Assembly: GCA_963801055.1 (NCBI GenBank)
Contig: CAWDDE010000009.1
Coordinates: forward strand, 1-64,000
Length of the DNA: 64,000 nt
Direction: 5' to 3'
Source: DASUPK01 sp963801055
Lineage (GTDB): Bacteria; Actinomycetota; Thermoleophilia; Solirubrobacterales; 70-9
How positions within the stretch are numbered: position 1 is the first letter of the stretch; each line of letters opens with the position of its first letter. The notes under the pieces are model-generated. The model worked only from the letters and a program-made list of their open reading frames with translations, made no database searches and was not told where the DNA came from. The translations under genes and the position numbers were made by a program. Positions 1-8,652 of this stretch are shown one piece after another.

Positions 1-104
1 AGGTCGCCCGTGATCCCGAAGACGACGAAGACGTCGGCCGGCCGCTGTCGGCCGCGAGCTCTGCTAGCGGTCGCCTTCGCTTGGTGTGTGGTCGCTGTCG
101 CCAT
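1..104 (-). CDS. zwf: Glucose-6-phosphate dehydrogenase, N-terminal fragment cut by window edge
   Basis: Reading the minus strand from an ATG at 104 gives 34 complete codons before the window ends. The last residues read VFVVFGITGDL, the dinucleotide-binding turn that opens the Rossmann fold of glucose-6-phosphate dehydrogenase (first, NADP-reducing step of the oxidative pentose phosphate pathway). The full zwf at 20522 begins with the near-identical VIFGITGDLAKKM, so this is a second zwf paralogue or isozyme. The first ~22 residues are a poorly conserved basic extension, as is common in this family. It is divergent from the DUF389 gene at 257. Only the first few percent of the protein is visible, so function rests on this one motif; the start is inferred. 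Confidence 0.7.
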   Translation of the reverse strand, partial: MATATTHQAKATASRARGRQRPADVFVVFGITGD

Positions 105-256
105 CCAATGGCGTGGCTGGGTCAGCCGGCGCGTCAATCGCCCCAGGCCCTTTCTATCAGGCAGCATGCGCGTTCGGTGACCGAGATGTGAACGAAATGT
201 GTTCGCGGGCTCGGCGCTCGGTGGTGGCGCTCACCCCATGAGATGCTGCCGACCTG

Positions 257-1150
257 ATGATGCACGTCGAGGTCATTGGAACAAGCGCCGAGATGGCTCG
301 GGTTGCGACGGCCATCGACAGGCTGGACGGCGTCCGTGGAGTGAGGCGAATCGATGCCATTCGGCCGGGCCACTCGGTCGTCGCCGCTTCGGCCCGCCCC
401 AGCGCAGTCGATCCGCTGCTCGACGAGCTCATGCACCTCCGCGTTCCCGAGAGGGACATCGCCATCATCAGGGCGGAAACGGTCGAGTGGACGGCTACTC
501 ACCGATCCGAGACGAGCCTGGTCTGGGCCGACGTGCTCGGCCAGGCCTGGATCAACGCGCGCCCGATCGCCCGGTACCTGACGCTCATGTTCGCTGCCGG
601 CGTGATCTCCGGCTACGGCGTGCTCGACCGGAACAGCATTCTGATCGTCGGCGCGATGGCGGTCAGCCCCGACCTGCTGCCGATCACGGCCATCGCCGTT
701 GGCCTGGTCGGGCGAACCGGGCGTCTGGGGGGCGAGGCGCTGCTCACACTGGCGCTCGGCCTCGGTATGGCGAGCGCAGCCGCTGCCCTGGTCGCGCTCG
801 CTCAGGATCAGCTCGACCTAATCCCATCTGGGTTCACCCTGGGCTCCGCATCCGATGTCTTGGGGGGCTTGACAAGCATCAGCCACGAGACGATCTCCGT
901 CGCCTTCGTGGCCGGCGTGGCGGGCATGCTGGCGCTGGAGACTCGCGCCAGCTCGGCGATCGGCGTGGCGGTCTCGGTGACGACAATCCCGGCTGCCGCC
1001 TATCTCGGGGTCGCCGCCGGGCTCGGCGAGACCGGGACCGCCGGAGGGGCTTTGGGCCTGCTCGGCGTAAACGTCGCCATGATGACGCTGGGCGCCTCCG
1101 TGACGCTCGTGGTCCAGCGGCGCCTCAGGCAGCGTGCCTCGAAGCACTGA
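257..1150 (+). CDS. DUF389 family membrane protein
   Basis: A 297-residue protein with a soluble alpha/beta N-terminal part (about residues 1-100) followed by several hydrophobic segments from residue ~110 to ~285 (LTLMFAAGVISGYG, ILIVGAMAVSPDLLPI and later glycine/alanine-rich helices). This layout and the GAMAVSPDLLPI segment match the DUF389 family, integral membrane proteins whose substrate is not established. Two tandem ATG codons open the frame and there is no clear ribosome-binding site. It stands alone, divergent from the zwf fragment and 51 bp before the convergent DDN-like gene. No frameshift. Family call fairly secure; function unknown. Confidence 0.75.
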   Translation: MMHVEVIGTSAEMARVATAIDRLDGVRGVRRIDAIRPGHSVVAASARPSAVDPLLDELMHLRVPERDIAIIRAETVEWTATHRSETSLVWADVLGQAWINARPIARYLTLMFAAGVISGYGVLDRNSILIVGAMAVSPDLLPITAIAVGLVGRTGRLGGEALLTLALGLGMASAAAALVALAQDQLDLIPSGFTLGSASDVLGGLTSISHETISVAFVAGVAGMLALETRASSAIGVAVSVTTIPAAAYLGVAAGLGETGTAGGALGLLGVNVAMMTLGASVTLVVQRRLRQRASKH

Positions 1151-1201
1151 GGTCTCGGCAATGTGGCGAGCGGAAGTCATGCCGGCACGACGAACGTGAA
1201 C

Positions 1202-1702
1202 TCATGACGACCGACGTTTCGACCTCACCGCCCCCTGGGCTGAGGCTGAGCCGGTCCCGCCCCGCGGCTCGAGCACTACCAGCGGGATAACGCGGTCGGT
1301 TCGCTCCTGGTAATCCCGGTAGCCGCCGTAGAGCTCCACGACCTCTTCCCAGAGCCGATCCCGCTCCTTGCCCTTGGCGAGGCGGGCGTGCACGGCTTGG
1401 CGCTCCGAGCCGACCTGGATCGTCGTGTCCGGGTTTGCCATCAGGTTGTGGAACCAGGCTGGATTCCGTGGATGCCCGCCCTTGGAGGCGACGAGCACGA
1501 CGTTCTCCCTGTCCCGCAGATACGCGAGGGGCGTGGTGCGCACCTTCCCCGACTTGGCCCCGACGTGGTCGAGCAGGAGCATCGGCGGCGCGCCGGGAAC
1601 GTGGTGCCCGACCAGACCACGCGTTGCGCGGTAGAGCGCGGTGTGACTGCCAACCAGATGGCGGAGGACCGGCCAGCTCCGGTCGACCAGAGGATTCGGC
1701 AT
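1202..1702 (-). CDS. DDN-like deazaflavin (F420)-dependent nitroreductase family protein
   Basis: This 166-residue protein carries features of the DDN/nitroreductase family of split-beta-barrel proteins that use coenzyme F420: GAPPMLLLDHVGAKSG near residues 37-52, RTTPLAYL near 55-62 and VASKGGHPRNPAWFHNL near 71-87. Family members reduce quinones or nitro compounds with F420H2. ATG at 1702 is preferred because the minus strand has a -10-like TAAAGT eight bases upstream, a leaderless arrangement seen repeatedly here. The reading frame stays open further upstream, but that part is antisense or belongs to the small gene at 1714-1876, whose stop codon lies inside this putative promoter. The C-terminal ~20 residues (GSASAQGAVRSKRRSS) are low complexity. 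Confidence 0.8.
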   Translation of the reverse strand: MPNPLVDRSWPVLRHLVGSHTALYRATRGLVGHHVPGAPPMLLLDHVGAKSGKVRTTPLAYLRDRENVVLVASKGGHPRNPAWFHNLMANPDTTIQVGSERQAVHARLAKGKERDRLWEEVVELYGGYRDYQERTDRVIPLVVLEPRGGTGSASAQGAVRSKRRSS

Positions 1703-1713
1703 CGCCGGGGACT

Positions 1714-1876
1714 TTATGGCTTGCTGGCCAGGTGGAAGCGGTCGCAGACGTCGCAGCGGTAGTAGGTCATTCCGAAGCGGGCGGCCTCGGCCTTCGCGAC
1801 CTCCTCGCTTGACGTAGCCGCGCTTCGGCTTGCCGTCCTTGTTGAAGTGGCTGCCCACGATCCTGCGCTCGGCCAT
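1714..1876 (-). CDS. Small zinc-ribbon-like protein, interrupted by one extra base
   Basis: Starting at ATG 1876 the minus strand reads MAERRIVGSHFNKDGKPKRG and, after dropping one base of an AA pair at about 1809-1810, continues GYVSSEEVAKAEAARFGMTYY and then RCDVCDRFHLASKP to a TAA at 1714-1716. The length is 163 bp, three times 54 plus 1, as expected for a single inserted base. The CDVCDRFHL ending resembles the C-x2-C...H of small zinc-binding proteins. Without the correction the frame runs on into the DDN gene. I do not recognise a named family and infer no function beyond probable metal binding. It lies 12 bp upstream of the DDN-like gene. Confidence 0.5.
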
Positions 1877-1984
1877 ACCCCGAGCGTAGTGGCTGACCAC
1901 GCCGCTCCTGCGAGGGGAAGATGGGGGTCGATTAGGGGTGATTCCCGATAGACGATCGGGACCCGGGCCGTCATCGTCGGTGCC

Positions 1985-2962
1985 ATGAACGAACAACCAG
2001 AAAACGACAAGACAGAAGAGAGAAAAGACAAAGAGGTCGGCCCCCGGCGCCCTCTCCTCCGGTCGCGAGACGACCGAATGATCTGGGGCGTCGCAGGCGG
2101 CCTCGCCGAGCACGTCGGCTTCAACCCGACGCTGGTGCGCGTCTTCTTCGTCGTCACCTGCTTCTTCGGAGGGGCCGGGCTGCTCGCCTATCTGGTGCTG
2201 GCGGTCGCCCTCCCCGAGGACGACGGAACCGGCCGGCCCGTGGCCGAGAGCTTCTGGTCACGGTTCGGCAAGGTGGTGCTCGTCTGCCTGCTGGTCGCGG
2301 TGGCGCTCTGCCTCGCGGCCGGGCTCGCGGTGGCGAGCGCCTGGGTCACCGCGACGGGCCACGGCACCGTGATCGCCATAGCGGTGATCGTGTTCGGGCT
2401 CGGCCTCGTCGCCGCGGCGTTCGCCGGAGACATCCGACGGCGGGTGGTGCCGCTGCTCGTGGTCGCCGCCCTGGCGCTGGGTATTCCAGCCGGAGCGGTC
2501 GCCGCGGCTGACATCCACATCGACGGATCCATCGGCAAGCGGACCTATACCCCGACCGCCGTGACCGACCTGCCGGCTTCCGGCTACGAGCTCGGCACCG
2601 GGCAGTTGATCGTTGACCTGCGTGAGCTGCCCTGGACGAAGGGGCAGGCGATCCCCGTCTCGGCCCATCTCGGAATCGGGCAGATGATCGTCTCGGTCCC
2701 GCCCAACGTCTGCATCGACGGCGACGTGCACGGCAAGGCGGGCGAGCTGATCTCCGGCGGGCAGGTCGCCCACGGGGTCGACCCGGACATCGATCAGGGA
2801 TCACCCCTCACCGATGCTCCCACCCTCAAGATTGACGCCGATATCCAGTTCGGCCAGATGCTGATCACGGACGAGGCGCCGGATCAGATCGACACCCATG
2901 GCGTCGACTACGACCACCACCAGCAGGAAGAGGACACCCAGAGGCAGGTCTGCGGGAGGTGA
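1985..2962 (+). CDS. PspC/LiaF-like envelope-stress membrane protein
   Basis: A 325-residue protein. Residues ~25-80 form a PspC domain (DDRMIWGVAGGLAEHVG, then a hydrophobic helix through FFVVTCFFGGAGLLAYLVLAV). Two or three more membrane helices follow (about 95-175). The C-terminal part (about 200-300) has the glycine-turn beta repeats of LiaF-like domains (GTGQLIVDLRELPW, GIGQMIVSVPPNV, FGQMLITDEAP). Such proteins sense envelope stress and partner two-component systems. The next two genes are exactly a histidine kinase and a LuxR-type response regulator on the same strand, so a three-gene sensory operon is likely. The last ~20 residues are acidic/polar and overlap no other gene. No frameshift. 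Confidence 0.82.
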   Translation: MNEQPENDKTEERKDKEVGPRRPLLRSRDDRMIWGVAGGLAEHVGFNPTLVRVFFVVTCFFGGAGLLAYLVLAVALPEDDGTGRPVAESFWSRFGKVVLVCLLVAVALCLAAGLAVASAWVTATGHGTVIAIAVIVFGLGLVAAAFAGDIRRRVVPLLVVAALALGIPAGAVAAADIHIDGSIGKRTYTPTAVTDLPASGYELGTGQLIVDLRELPWTKGQAIPVSAHLGIGQMIVSVPPNVCIDGDVHGKAGELISGGQVAHGVDPDIDQGSPLTDAPTLKIDADIQFGQMLITDEAPDQIDTHGVDYDHHQQEEDTQRQVCGR

Positions 2963-2972
2963 TCCTCCGACT

Positions 2973-3949
2973 GTGAGGAGACCCGATTCGAGCGCGCTGG
3001 GGGCCGGGATCTCGATCCTGGCCCTCGGCGTCGTTCTGCTGCTCCAGGACGGGGACGTGATCGATCTGCGGGCGGGCTGGCTGCTCGCCGCGCTGACGGC
3101 CACGGTCGTGCTCGCGGTCGCGTCCGGAGCCTTGGGGGCCCGGCGCCGGCCGAGGAGCCGACTTCATCCGGAACGCGAGGCGTTCAGAGTCTCCCGCGCC
3201 GGGTTCGCTGGTCGCGGTGGTCCTCGGCGGCGCGCTGTTCTTCTTCTGGGCGACGGGCGTGCTCGAGTCCGCGGGCAGCGCCGCCCTCGCGGCGTTCGTC
3301 GTGACGATCGCGTTGGTCCTCATCTCCGCGCCGCTCTGGTGGACGATGGCGAGGCGCCTCGCAGCGGAACGGGTCGCGCGCGCCCGCTCCCAGGAGCGCG
3401 CCGAGGTGGCGGCGCACCTGCACGACTCGGTCCTCCAGACCCTCGCGCTCGTGCAGAAGCGGGCGGACGAACCGGAGGAGGTCGCCAAGCTCGCCCGCCG
3501 GCAGGAACGAGAGCTGCGCTCCTGGCTCGCGGGCGAGGGGCCCGCGCGCCCGGGAGAGCGGCTCGCGGACGCGCTCAAGACCGTGGCGGTCGAGGTGGAG
3601 GAGCAGCACGGGGCCCAGGTCGAGGCCGTGGTGGTCGGGGACGCGCCGCTCGACGAGCGGCTGGAGGCGCTGGTCGCGGCCACTCGCGAGGCGCTCACGA
3701 ACGCCGCGAAGTTCGCCTCGGACGGAGGACCCGTGAGGCTCTACGCCGAGATCGAGGCGGACCGGGTCAAGGTCTTCATCGACGATCGCGGGCCCGGCTT
3801 CGACGCGGAGGCGCGTGCCGGAGGACCGGCGAGGGATCCGCGAGTCGATAATCGGACGGATGGAGCGCCACGGAGGACACGCGGAGATCCGCACCGGCTC
3901 CGGTGACGGAACCGAGGTCGAGCTCACCCTCGACCGGGGGGACCGATGA
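2973..3949 (+). CDS. Sensor histidine kinase of the NarL/LiaS class, two frameshifts
   Basis: The gene spans three frames, each step being one extra base, and the total of 977 bp fits two insertions. Frame one (GTG 2973, after GGGAGGTG at 2954-2961) has the first membrane helices. After a GGGGG run at ~3134-3138 the next frame gives further helices, then the dimerisation/phosphoacceptor segment AAHLHDSVLQTLALVQ (His is the phosphorylation site), the N box (EALTNAAKFA) and the G1 box DDRGPGFD. After ~3812 the third frame gives RRGIRESIIGRMERHGG and a G2-like GSGDGTEVELTL. All kinase motifs are present, so I read this as an intact gene with sequencing errors. Its stop overlaps the regulator start (ATGA at 3946-3949). 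Confidence 0.78.
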
Positions 3950-4594
3950 GCGAGACGCCGACGGTGGTGATCGTCGACGACCACCGCATCTTCCGGAGCG
4001 GCGTGCGGGCCGAGCTCGGCGAGGCCGTCGAGGTCCTCGGCGAGGCCGAGTCCGTCGAGGACGCGGTCCGCGCGATCACGGAGCTCGAGCCCGATGTGGT
4101 CGCTGCTCGACGTCCACATGCCCGGCGGCGGCGGCGTCGAGGTGATCGGGCAGGTCTCGAAGGCGCGGCCCCAGCAGCGGTTCCTCGCCCTCTCGGTATC
4201 CGATGATCCCCAGGACGTGATCGCGATCGTCCGCGCCGGGGCGCGCGGCTACGTCACCAAGACGATCACCGGCGACGAGCTCGCCGACGCGGTGCGGCGC
4301 GTCCGCGACGGGGACGCCGTCTTCTCACCACGGCTTGCCGGCTTCGTGCTCGATGCCTTCGCCGGCGACCTGCCTGCCGAGGAGGTCGACCCCGAGCTCG
4401 ATCAGCTCACCGCCCGCGAGCGCGAGGTGCTCCGCTACATCGCGCGCGGCTACCTCTACAAGGAGATCGGCCTGCGCCTCAGCATCTCGGTGAAGACCGT
4501 GGAGGCCCACGTCAGCTCGGTGCTGCGCAAGCTGCAGCTCTCCAACCGGCACGAGCTCAGCCGCTGGGCCGTGAGCCGGCGGCTGGTCGACTGA
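3946..4594 (+). CDS. LuxR/NarL-family response regulator, one frameshift
   Basis: The receiver domain opens with VVIVDDHRIFRSGV (acidic pair at the phosphorylation pocket) and continues to ELEPDVV. There one extra G near 4099-4102 shifts the frame, after which LLDVHMPGGGG supplies the phosphoacceptor Asp and VTKTITGDELADAV the conserved Lys region. The C-terminal helix-turn-helix (LTAREREVLRYIARG, SVKTVEAHVSSVLRKL) is of the LuxR/GerE type. Length 649 bp fits 215 residues plus one inserted base. It overlaps the kinase by 4 bp and completes the PspC-kinase-regulator operon. It converges with the methyltransferase gene, 10 bp away. Confidence 0.82.
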
Positions 4595-4604
4595 GCCGGA
4601 CCGC

Positions 4605-5559
4605 TCAGGCCGCGGATGCGTCCAGGCCCGGCAGATCCGCCCGACGTGGCGGTCGTCGGTGCCGCAGCAGCCGCCGAGCACGTTCATCTCGGGCAGCTGT
4701 TTGCGCAGCTGCGCATAGCGGGCGCCGAGATCCTCGGGATCGCCGTCGTCCAGCTCGGTCGCCTCGTCGAGCTCGGCGTGGCTCTTGGTGGAGGCGTTCG
4801 CTCGCAGGCCGCGGATTCGGGTCGTCCACGACCCTCCGAGCACGGACTCGAAGTGGGTCGGGTGCGCGCAGTTGATCATGTAGTAGGCGGGTTCACCGCC
4901 GGTCGCGGCGTCCGTCTCCTCGATCGCCTGGGATAGCGCCTGGCCGCTGGGCAGGCGCCCGTCGGTCTCGAGCGTGAATGAGATCGCCGCCGGGATCCCG
5001 GCGGCGTGGGCGGCCCGCGCGATCCCGATCGCCTCGTCGACGTAGGTCAGCGTCAGGGCCGTGACCATGTCGGCCTCGGTGTCGGCGAAGGTGTCGATCT
5101 GGGTCGAGTGGTACTCGGCCGCCTCATCGGCGGAGAGCCTCTGCTTCGGGTCGTAGCCGTCGTCCTGCGGCCCGATGCAGCCGCTGATCACGATCGGCGA
5201 GACCTCGTCCTCGTACCGATCGCGCAGCTCCGCCATCAGCGCGATCGCCTTGCGGTTCATCCGCTCGAGCTCCGTCCGGGCTGTAGCCGATCTCGGCGCC
5301 CCCCAGCGGGACTCGCTCGCCAGGTCGGGCTCTCGAGCACGAAGCCGGCACCGTGCTCCTTCGCCAGCTCCAGGTAGGGCACGAAGTAGCGCCGCAGCTC
5401 CTCGGTGCCCTCGTCCCCCTTGAGCAGGTCGAAGGCGGCGAACTCGGGCAGATCGAGCCCGCGGTGGAAGATCAGCGTGGTCTCGAGACCGCCGTCGGTA
5501 AGGAATAGCTCGCCGCCCAACTGAGGAAGCTCATCGCGATATCTCGACTCCCGAGCCAA
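4605..5559 (-). CDS. Homocysteine S-methyltransferase family protein, several frameshifts
   Basis: The N-terminal part (QLGGELFLTDGGLETTLIFH, LPEFAAFDLL) lies in one frame up to about 5310, then GAEIGYSPD and ELERMNRKAIALMAEL lie in other frames, followed by a long clean stretch with SGCIGPQDDGYDP, the first zinc-ligand region MINCAHPTHF and the paired cysteines GGCCGTDDRHVG. These are the three zinc-binding cysteine sites of the Pfam S-methyl_trans (MHT/BHMT) fold, which moves a methyl group to homocysteine. A missing G near 4621 would give a natural end ICRAWDASAA at the TGA 4605-4607. I chose TTG 5559 as start because no ATG lies in frame near the conserved N-terminus; this is uncertain. 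It is divergent from the AraC gene. Confidence 0.72.
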
Positions 5560-5577
5560 CGGAGTAATTATTAGCCC

Positions 5578-6015
5578 TTGGCCTCGGCACCTCTGGAACG
5601 ACACCTGCTGCGCGCCCGCGACCTCGCCGACAGCCGCTACGGCGAACCGCTCGACGTGAGCGCCCTGGCACGGGAAGCGCACGTCTCTCCGCGTCACTTC
5701 AGCCGCAGCTTTCGCCGCGTCTTCGGAGAGACGCCGTACCAGTACCTGCTCACCCGCCGACTCGAACGCGCCCGGCACCTGCTGCGAACCACCGAGATGC
5801 CGGTCGCGGAGATCTGCCTGGAAGTGGGCTTCACCAGCGTCGGCTCGTTCACGACCACCTTCAGGCGCCACGTCGGCGTCTCGCCGACGACCTTTCGCAA
5901 GGCGTACGGCGGCCCGTCGGAGGCCGATCGCATCCCGCTCTGCTTCGCGATGGCCTGGGCGCGCCGCGCTCCGGTTGGCGCGTTTCGAGAAGACAGCGCG
6001 CCATCGGCCGACTAG
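5578..6015 (+). CDS. AraC-family transcriptional regulator
   Basis: The 145-residue protein is almost only an AraC/XylS DNA-binding domain with two helix-turn-helix units: LDVSALAREAHVSPRHFSR (about residues 23-41) and MPVAEICLEVGFTSVGSF (about 78-95), ending with the signature FRRHVGVSPTTFRKAYG. No N-terminal effector domain is present. It starts at TTG 5578 with GGAG 14 bases upstream. The VOC gene follows 43 bp later on the same strand. Short AraC proteins are often paired with glyoxalase/VOC genes, so it probably controls its neighbour; that is an inference from position. Confidence 0.85.
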   Translation: MASAPLERHLLRARDLADSRYGEPLDVSALAREAHVSPRHFSRSFRRVFGETPYQYLLTRRLERARHLLRTTEMPVAEICLEVGFTSVGSFTTTFRRHVGVSPTTFRKAYGGPSEADRIPLCFAMAWARRAPVGAFREDSAPSAD

Positions 6016-6057
6016 GGTCGCCTGGTCCGTCAGAGTCCAACGGAAAGGAACGAAGAG

Positions 6058-6516
6058 ATGATCGACGCGATCTCCCACGTCAACGTCTGGGTGGATGATC
6101 AGGAGGAGGCCAAGACCTTCTACACCGAGAAGCTCGGCTTCGAGGTCCGCGCGGACGCGACGCTCGAGGAGTTCGGCGGCTACCGCTGGCTCACGGTGGG
6201 GCCACCCGGCCAGCCCGACGTCCACGTCATCCTGAGCGCCGCGGTCCCTCCGGCGATCGACGCCGACACCGCGACGCAGGTGATGGCGCTGGTGCACCAG
6301 GGAGCGATGGGCCCGGGCATATTCCGGACGGAGGACTGCCGCAAGACGGCCAAGGAGCTCCAGGACCGCGGCGTCGAGTTCACGCAGGAGCCCGACGAGC
6401 GCTTCTACGGCGTCGACGCCGGCTTCCGCGATCCGTTCGGCAACGAGTGGCGGCTCGTGCAGCCCATCGAGTACGACCTCGAGACGGTCGAGGGCGCGCG
6501 GGCCAACGGCGGCTGA
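6058..6516 (+). CDS. VOC (glyoxalase/bleomycin resistance) superfamily protein
   Basis: A 152-residue single VOC module made of two beta-alpha-beta-beta-beta halves. The first half begins ISHVNVWVDDQEEAKTFYTEKLGF, the typical opening with a metal-ligand His; the second ends FRDPFGNEWRLVQP, where the Glu of GNEW is the usual metal ligand. VOC proteins include glyoxalases, dioxygenases and drug-binding proteins, so the substrate cannot be read from sequence. A good ribosome-binding site (GGAAAGGAACGAAG) precedes the ATG. It forms a probable two-gene unit with the AraC regulator and converges on the HAD gene across a hairpin. Confidence 0.85.
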   Translation: MIDAISHVNVWVDDQEEAKTFYTEKLGFEVRADATLEEFGGYRWLTVGPPGQPDVHVILSAAVPPAIDADTATQVMALVHQGAMGPGIFRTEDCRKTAKELQDRGVEFTQEPDERFYGVDAGFRDPFGNEWRLVQPIEYDLETVEGARANGG

Positions 6517-6543
6517 TCGGCCATGTGCCGGATCAGACATGTC

Positions 6544-6568
6544 GCCGGCCGGCGGGCCGCAGGCCGGC
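6544..6568. terminator. Inverted repeat between convergent VOC and HAD genes
   Basis: Arms GCCGGCC (6544-6550) and GGCCGGC (6562-6568) are perfect complements around an 11-base loop. The hairpin starts 28 bp after the VOC stop and touches the HAD stop codon, the expected place for a bidirectional transcription end. There is no T tract, so it is at best a hairpin-only terminator. Confidence 0.4.
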
Positions 6569-7251
6569 TAGAGGAGCGGAAGGCCTTCTACGAGCGAATG
6601 GATCGCCGCGTCGGCGCCGGCCTCGATCAGCTCCTCGGCCGTGTACTCGCCGGTCGCCACGCCCACCACCCTGATCCCGACGCCATGGCCGGCCTCGACG
6701 TCGCGGGGCGTGTCGCCGCAGGAGAAGCAGCGGTCCCGCTCGAGCGCGTGGCCTGAGACGAAGTCGCCTCGTTCGAGCGCGATCTTGGTGAGCTCGGTCC
6801 GGTCGGGCGAGTCGGAGCCGAATCCTCCGAAGCAGAAGAAGCGGTTGAGGTTGGCGCGGGAGAGCTTGACGTGGGCCGCCTCCTCGACGTTGCCGGTGGT
6901 GAGGCCGAGCATCACGCCGTCGCCGATCAGCCGCTCCATCAACTCGACGACACCATCCTTGACGACGTAACCGGGCGAGTTCTGGACCTCCTCGGGCAGG
7001 TAGTCGAGCCGGCGTCGCATCAGCGCCTCAGCCTCCTCGTCGGTCGGCACACGGCCGATCGCCTGCTCGAACACCACGCGGCCCACCTGGGGATCGGGAA
7101 CGCCCTTGCCGGTCACCGCCGGGACGTCGACATCCACGTCGTGGAGCTCCTTGAAGGCGCGCTTCCAGGCCCGGTCACTGGCGCCTCCGGTGGAGATCAG
7201 GGTCCCGTCGATGTCGAAGAGGACGGCCTGCGTCCCTCCCTCGTCGCTCAC
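6568..7251 (-). CDS. HAD-superfamily hydrolase (phosphatase-like)
   Basis: A 227-residue haloacid-dehalogenase fold protein. Motif I is VLFDIDGTLIS (about residues 10-20; both Asp needed for phosphoryl transfer), motif II is LTTGN, and the late acidic motif is CGDTPRDVEAG. A helical cap domain lies between motifs I and II, as in phosphoglycolate phosphatase/beta-phosphoglucomutase relatives. GTG 7251 overlaps the TGA of the upstream decarboxylase (GTGA), so the two are translationally coupled at the end of the tkt-tal-pgi run. The exact phosphate-ester substrate is unknown; a sugar-phosphate or phosphoglycolate role would suit the neighbours. Confidence 0.82.
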   Translation of the reverse strand: MSDEGGTQAVLFDIDGTLISTGGASDRAWKRAFKELHDVDVDVPAVTGKGVPDPQVGRVVFEQAIGRVPTDEEAEALMRRRLDYLPEEVQNSPGYVVKDGVVELMERLIGDGVMLGLTTGNVEEAAHVKLSRANLNRFFCFGGFGSDSPDRTELTKIALERGDFVSGHALERDRCFSCGDTPRDVEAGHGVGIRVVGVATGEYTAEELIEAGADAAIHSLVEGLPLL

Positions 7252-8647
7252 GCGGCCGACGCCTCGAGCACCGCCTGGCGGATCGCTGCGGCGGAGCGGC
7301 GGATGTCGTCCTCGCTCGTCCGCCAGTTGCAGACCGAGATCCGGATCGCCGGCCGTCCCCGCCAGCGTGTCGCGGCCAGCCAGCAGGTCCCGTCCTGCTG
7401 TATCCGCTCGACCGCGTCCGCGGTCAGCTCGCCGGATTCGTCGCCGACGACCCCCACCAGCGCCTGGTTGATGACCACCTCGTTGAGCACCTCGAGCGCC
7501 GGATCCTGCTCGAGCTCGGCGGCCATCAGGCGGGCCAGGGCGGAGCGTCCGCTCGACCAGGTCCGCCACCCCCTTCGCGCCCGAGCGAGCGCAGCGCGGC
7601 ATAGAGCGGGAAGCCGCGTGCCCGCCGCGAGGACTCGGGCACGTACTGGTAGGAGTCGCGGGCATCCGGCGCCGCCGTCAGGTACGGAGCGCTGATCCCC
7701 ATCGCGCCCCGGAGGTTGTCGGGGTCCTTGACGGCGATGAACCCGCAGTCGTAGGGGACGTTGAGCCACTTGTGGGCGTCGGTCGACCAGGAATCGGCCC
7801 GATCCAGGCCCTCGGTCAGGGAGTCGAACTCGCGGCTGGACGCCGCCCAGAGCCCGACCGCGCCGTCGACATGCAGCCAGGCGCCGTGCCGCTCGCAGAT
7901 CTCGGCGATGGCGGGGAACGGGTCGAAACAGCCGGTGTTCACCTCGCCGGCCTGCGCGCAGACGATCGCCGGCCCGTCGCCTCGGTCGAGCTCCGCGGCC
8001 AGTGCCTCCGGATCCATGCGGCCCGCGTCGTCCGCCTTCACGCGGATCGCGTTCTCGGAGCCGAGCCCGAGCAGCCGAAGCGCGACGAAGATCGTGGCGT
8101 GGGCGTGCTCGCCGACGAGCACCCGCACCTCCGGCGCGCCGTTCAGGCCCTTGGCCTCGACGTCCCAGCCCGCCCGCTGGAGAACCGCATGTCGCCCGGC
8201 TGCGATCCCCGAGAAGTTCGCCATCGTGCCACCGGTGGTGAGGCCGAAGCCGGCGTCCGTCGGCAGGCCGAGCAGCTCGAGGACCCAGCGCCCCGAGACC
8301 TCCTCGGCGACCGAGGCCGAGGGCCCGCAGACGTAGAGGCTCGCGATCTGATCCCAGGCGCCCGCCAGCCAATCGGCGCCGAGCGCGGCGGGCAGCGTCC
8401 CGCCGATCACGAACCCGAAGTAGCGCGGGCTGGCGAGAGCGATCAGCCCCGGCTCCGCGGCATCCGCCAGCTCCTCGACCACCTTGGCCGGGTCCTCGCC
8501 CTCCTCCGGGAGCTTCCGGTCCAGGGACTTGCGCAACTCCCCCACGCTCGCCTGCTCGGCCACCGGGCGGTCGGCTACGCCGGCCAGGTAGCGGCGGGCC
8601 CGCTCGTCCGCGACCTCGAGCACCCGCTCGTATTGCTCCAGGCTCAT
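7248..8647 (-). CDS. PLP-dependent group II amino acid decarboxylase, two frameshifts
   Basis: Starting at ATG 8647 (MSLEQYERVLEVADER), the protein shows the aromatic/group II decarboxylase fold: GGTLPAALGADWLAGAWDQ, LTTGGTMANFSGI, the PLP-phosphate region and the PLP lysine in STDAHKWLNVPYD. Near 7560-7610 the frame shifts twice (LRSLG, then GVADLVERS, then ALARLMAAELEQDPALEVLN), after which the C-terminal domain continues to EASAA. The length 1400 bp is 3n+2, fitting two extra bases. Family members decarboxylate aromatic amino acids, glutamate or diaminobutyrate; the substrate is not clear here. It sits 5 bp after pgi and overlaps the HAD gene. Confidence 0.78.
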
Positions 8648-8652
8648 CGCGC

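Noticed and set aside
105..256. Weak inverted repeat GAAC/GTTC upstream of the DUF389 gene
   Set aside because: Arms of four bases only; not distinguishable from chance.
2898..3851. Arg-rich continuation of the histidine kinase first frame
   Set aside because: Low-complexity wrong-frame translation after the frameshift at ~3135; kinase motifs lie in the other frames.
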